A stretch of DNA of 33,608 bases from Prevotella sp. GTDB taxonomy: Bacteria > Bacteroidota > Bacteroidia > Bacteroidales > Bacteroidaceae. The notes under the pieces were generated by a model. That model did not search any database. It saw only the letters and a list, made by a program, of their open reading frames with translations, and was not told the origin of the DNA. The stretch lies in NCBI GenBank assembly GCA_016283605.1, contig JAEENF010000131.1:1-33608 (forward strand), written 5' to 3'. The stretch's first letter is position 1, and every line of letters starts with the position of its first letter. Positions 31,997 to 33,608 of this stretch are shown in pieces. A program made the translations under genes and the position numbers.

Positions 31997-33608
31997 AAGA
32001 GCAACAACAATGGTGCTGGGGCTAATGGTGATTCTGTTGGCCTTCGCACAAGAAAAACAGACCACAGCGAACGGGTACCCCATCGATCCCATTCCGTTTA
32101 CGAGTGTCAAGATAACCTCTGGCACGTTCTGGGGACAACGATTGGATGCCAGTCGTAAGGTCACTATTCCTCTTGCTTTCTCTAAATGTGAGAGCGAAGG
32201 GCGTTACAAGAACTTTGAGAACGCTGCAGCACACCTCGAAGATCCTTCAAAAGTGTTTAAGGTCAATGGCGTGGGCTATTCTTTTGATGACACCGATCCC
32301 TATAAGACGCTTGAGGGAGCTGCTTACATCCTTCAGACCTATCCAGATAAACGCCTGGAGGCTTACTGTGACTCTGTCATTGATATCATTGGGAAAGCAC
32401 AAGAGCCGGACGGTTATCTCTACACTTCCCGTACCCAGAACCCAGCCGACCCTCACCACTGGGCTGGCGATCGTCGATGGGTGAAGGAGGAAGACCTGAG
32501 CCATGAACTTTACAACCTCGGTCACATGGTAGAGGGTGCCGTAGCTTATTGGCAGGCGACAGGCAAACGTAAGTTCCTGGACATTGCCAGTCGCTACGCT
32601 GATGTGGCATGTAAGGAGGTGGGGCCTCTTCCCGGGCAGATGCGCGTCGTTCCTGGCCACCAGATAGCAGAAATGGCCATGGCACGTCTCTATCTGGCTA
32701 CTGGCAAGAAGAAATACCTTGACTTTGCCAAATTCCTTCTCGACCATCGCGGAAAGACAGAGATTAAGACCGAATACTCGCAAAGCCACAAACCTGTAGT
32801 TGAACAGGACGAAGCTGTAGGTCATGCTGTCCGAGCTGCCTATATGTATGCCGGTATGGCCGATGTGGCCGCTCTTACGGGTGATCAACACTATATCAAA
32901 GCTATCGATACCATTTGGGACAATATTGTCTCCAAGAAACTATATATTACAGGAGGCATTGGTGCTACAGCCAGCGGTGAGGCCTTTGGCAAGAATTATG
33001 AACTACCCAACATGAGTGCCTATTGCGAGACCTGTGCAGCCATTGGTAATGTGTATGTAAACTACCGCCTATTCCTATTACATGGTGAGTCAAAATATTA
33101 CGACGTCCTGGAAAGAACACTCTACAACGGACTTATCAGTGGTGTATCACTCGAAGGTAATGGTTTCTTCTATCCTAACCCCTTGGAGTCGATGGGACAG
33201 CATCAGCGCCAAGCATGGTTCGGCTGCGCTTGTTGTCCAAGCAATATCTGCCGGTTTATTCCCTCTGTGCCCGGTTATGTCTACGCTGTTAAAGATCGTA
33301 ATGTCTACGTTAATCTGTTCCTTTCAAACAAGAGCAATCTGAACGTAGCAGGCAAGAAAGTGAGTCTGAGTCAGGCAACAGAGTATCCTTGGAATGGTGA
33401 TATTACTATTTCGATAGACAAGAATGCTGCAGGACAATTTGCCATGAAAATCCGTATCCCAGGCTGGTTGCGTGGTCAAGTGGTTCCCTCAGATCTCTAT
33501 CAGTATTCTGACAATAAGCGTTTGGGCTACACTATAAAGGTAAACGGACAAGAGGTGGCTGCAAATTTGACTCAGGATGGCTATTATACCATTTACCGTA
33601 AATGGAAG
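31989..33608 (+). CDS. GH127 beta-L-arabinofuranosidase, 3' end cut by window edge
   Basis: The frame is open from the ATG at 31989 to the right edge (540 codons). The start overlaps the stop of the GH97 fusion by 8 bases, suggesting translational coupling. A signal peptide (MNKRATTMVLGLMVILLAFAQ) is present. The body matches GH127: ITSGTFWGQRLDASRKVTIP near the N-terminus, PDGYLYTSRTQNP, HELYNLGHMVEGAVAYWQ, GEAFG (Glu331), YCETCAAIGN (Glu347, Cys349) and GCACCPSNICRF (Cys413, Cys415, Cys416). From memory of Bifidobacterium HypBA1, Glu322 (acid/base) and Glu338 plus Cys340 (zinc) are spaced 16 and 2 apart, exactly as here, and the Cys pair provides the nucleophile. The family releases beta-L-arabinofuranose, for example from hydroxyproline-linked arabinosides. 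Only the end of the C-terminal beta domain is missing. Confidence 0.93.
   Translation, partial: MNKRATTMVLGLMVILLAFAQEKQTTANGYPIDPIPFTSVKITSGTFWGQRLDASRKVTIPLAFSKCESEGRYKNFENAAAHLEDPSKVFKVNGVGYSFDDTDPYKTLEGAAYILQTYPDKRLEAYCDSVIDIIGKAQEPDGYLYTSRTQNPADPHHWAGDRRWVKEEDLSHELYNLGHMVEGAVAYWQATGKRKFLDIASRYADVACKEVGPLPGQMRVVPGHQIAEMAMARLYLATGKKKYLDFAKFLLDHRGKTEIKTEYSQSHKPVVEQDEAVGHAVRAAYMYAGMADVAALTGDQHYIKAIDTIWDNIVSKKLYITGGIGATASGEAFGKNYELPNMSAYCETCAAIGNVYVNYRLFLLHGESKYYDVLERTLYNGLISGVSLEGNGFFYPNPLESMGQHQRQAWFGCACCPSNICRFIPSVPGYVYAVKDRNVYVNLFLSNKSNLNVAGKKVSLSQATEYPWNGDITISIDKNAAGQFAMKIRIPGWLRGQVVPSDLYQYSDNKRLGYTIKVNGQEVAANLTQDGYYTIYRKWK

Noticed and set aside
31980..33608. GH127 gene as part of the AT-rich imported segment
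   Set aside because: GC returns to about 57 percent within the gene (34/60 at 32521), so the AT-rich piece ends at the GH97 fusion stop.

Overview
The window is a stretch of a Bacteroidales chromosome, most likely Prevotella or a close relative. The signs are a SusC/SusD pair, many lipoproteins, TAnnTTTG-type promoter boxes instead of sigma-70 boxes, C-terminal tails ending in an 'NGKKVVIK'-like motif, and a mixed GC content near 50 percent. It looks like one large polysaccharide/glycoprotein utilization locus. It is cut at both ends and shows no regulator, transposase, tRNA or rRNA gene.

Layout. (1) Positions 1-13193, minus strand: a six-gene operon running from a secreted HExxH metallopeptidase-like protein, through a four-repeat fasciclin lipoprotein, SusC and SusD, to two more fasciclin lipoproteins; the last one runs off the left edge. 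(2) Positions 13487-15910, plus strand: a single gene for a secreted protein made of five DUF4859-like repeats, divergent from operon 1, with its own promoter and a strong terminator. (3) Positions 15911-16569: non-coding, with a 448-bp element bounded by ~95-bp inverted repeats and carrying two families of short tandem repeats. (4) Positions 16570-26164, minus strand: a four-gene operon with a DUF6055-type metallopeptidase, a giant CotH-kinase/DUF6055/DUF4859 fusion, a multidomain GH43 and a DPP IV-type S9 peptidase. (5) Positions 26381-33608, plus strand: a divergent operon with a GH146/GH127-like enzyme, a GH97 fused to a metallopeptidase-like domain, and a GH127 beta-L-arabinofuranosidase that runs off the right edge.

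How the parts may work together. The SusCD pair and three fasciclin lipoproteins would capture and import substrate at the outer membrane. The enzymes combine GH127 and GH146-like (beta-L-arabinofuranose), GH43 (typically alpha-L-arabinofuranose), retaining GH97 (typically alpha-galactose), four HExxH proteins and a proline-type dipeptidyl peptidase. Sugars and protease types together match plant hydroxyproline-rich glycoproteins such as extensins (Hyp-linked beta-arabinosides, Ser-linked alpha-galactose, proline-rich backbone). That substrate is my inference and is not proven by the sequence. Two divergent promoter regions share a direct-repeat motif with a 21-bp period, a candidate operator linking the operons. 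Heptanucleotide repeats sit at several gene junctions, and also inside signal-peptide coding sequence and inside the GH43 gene.
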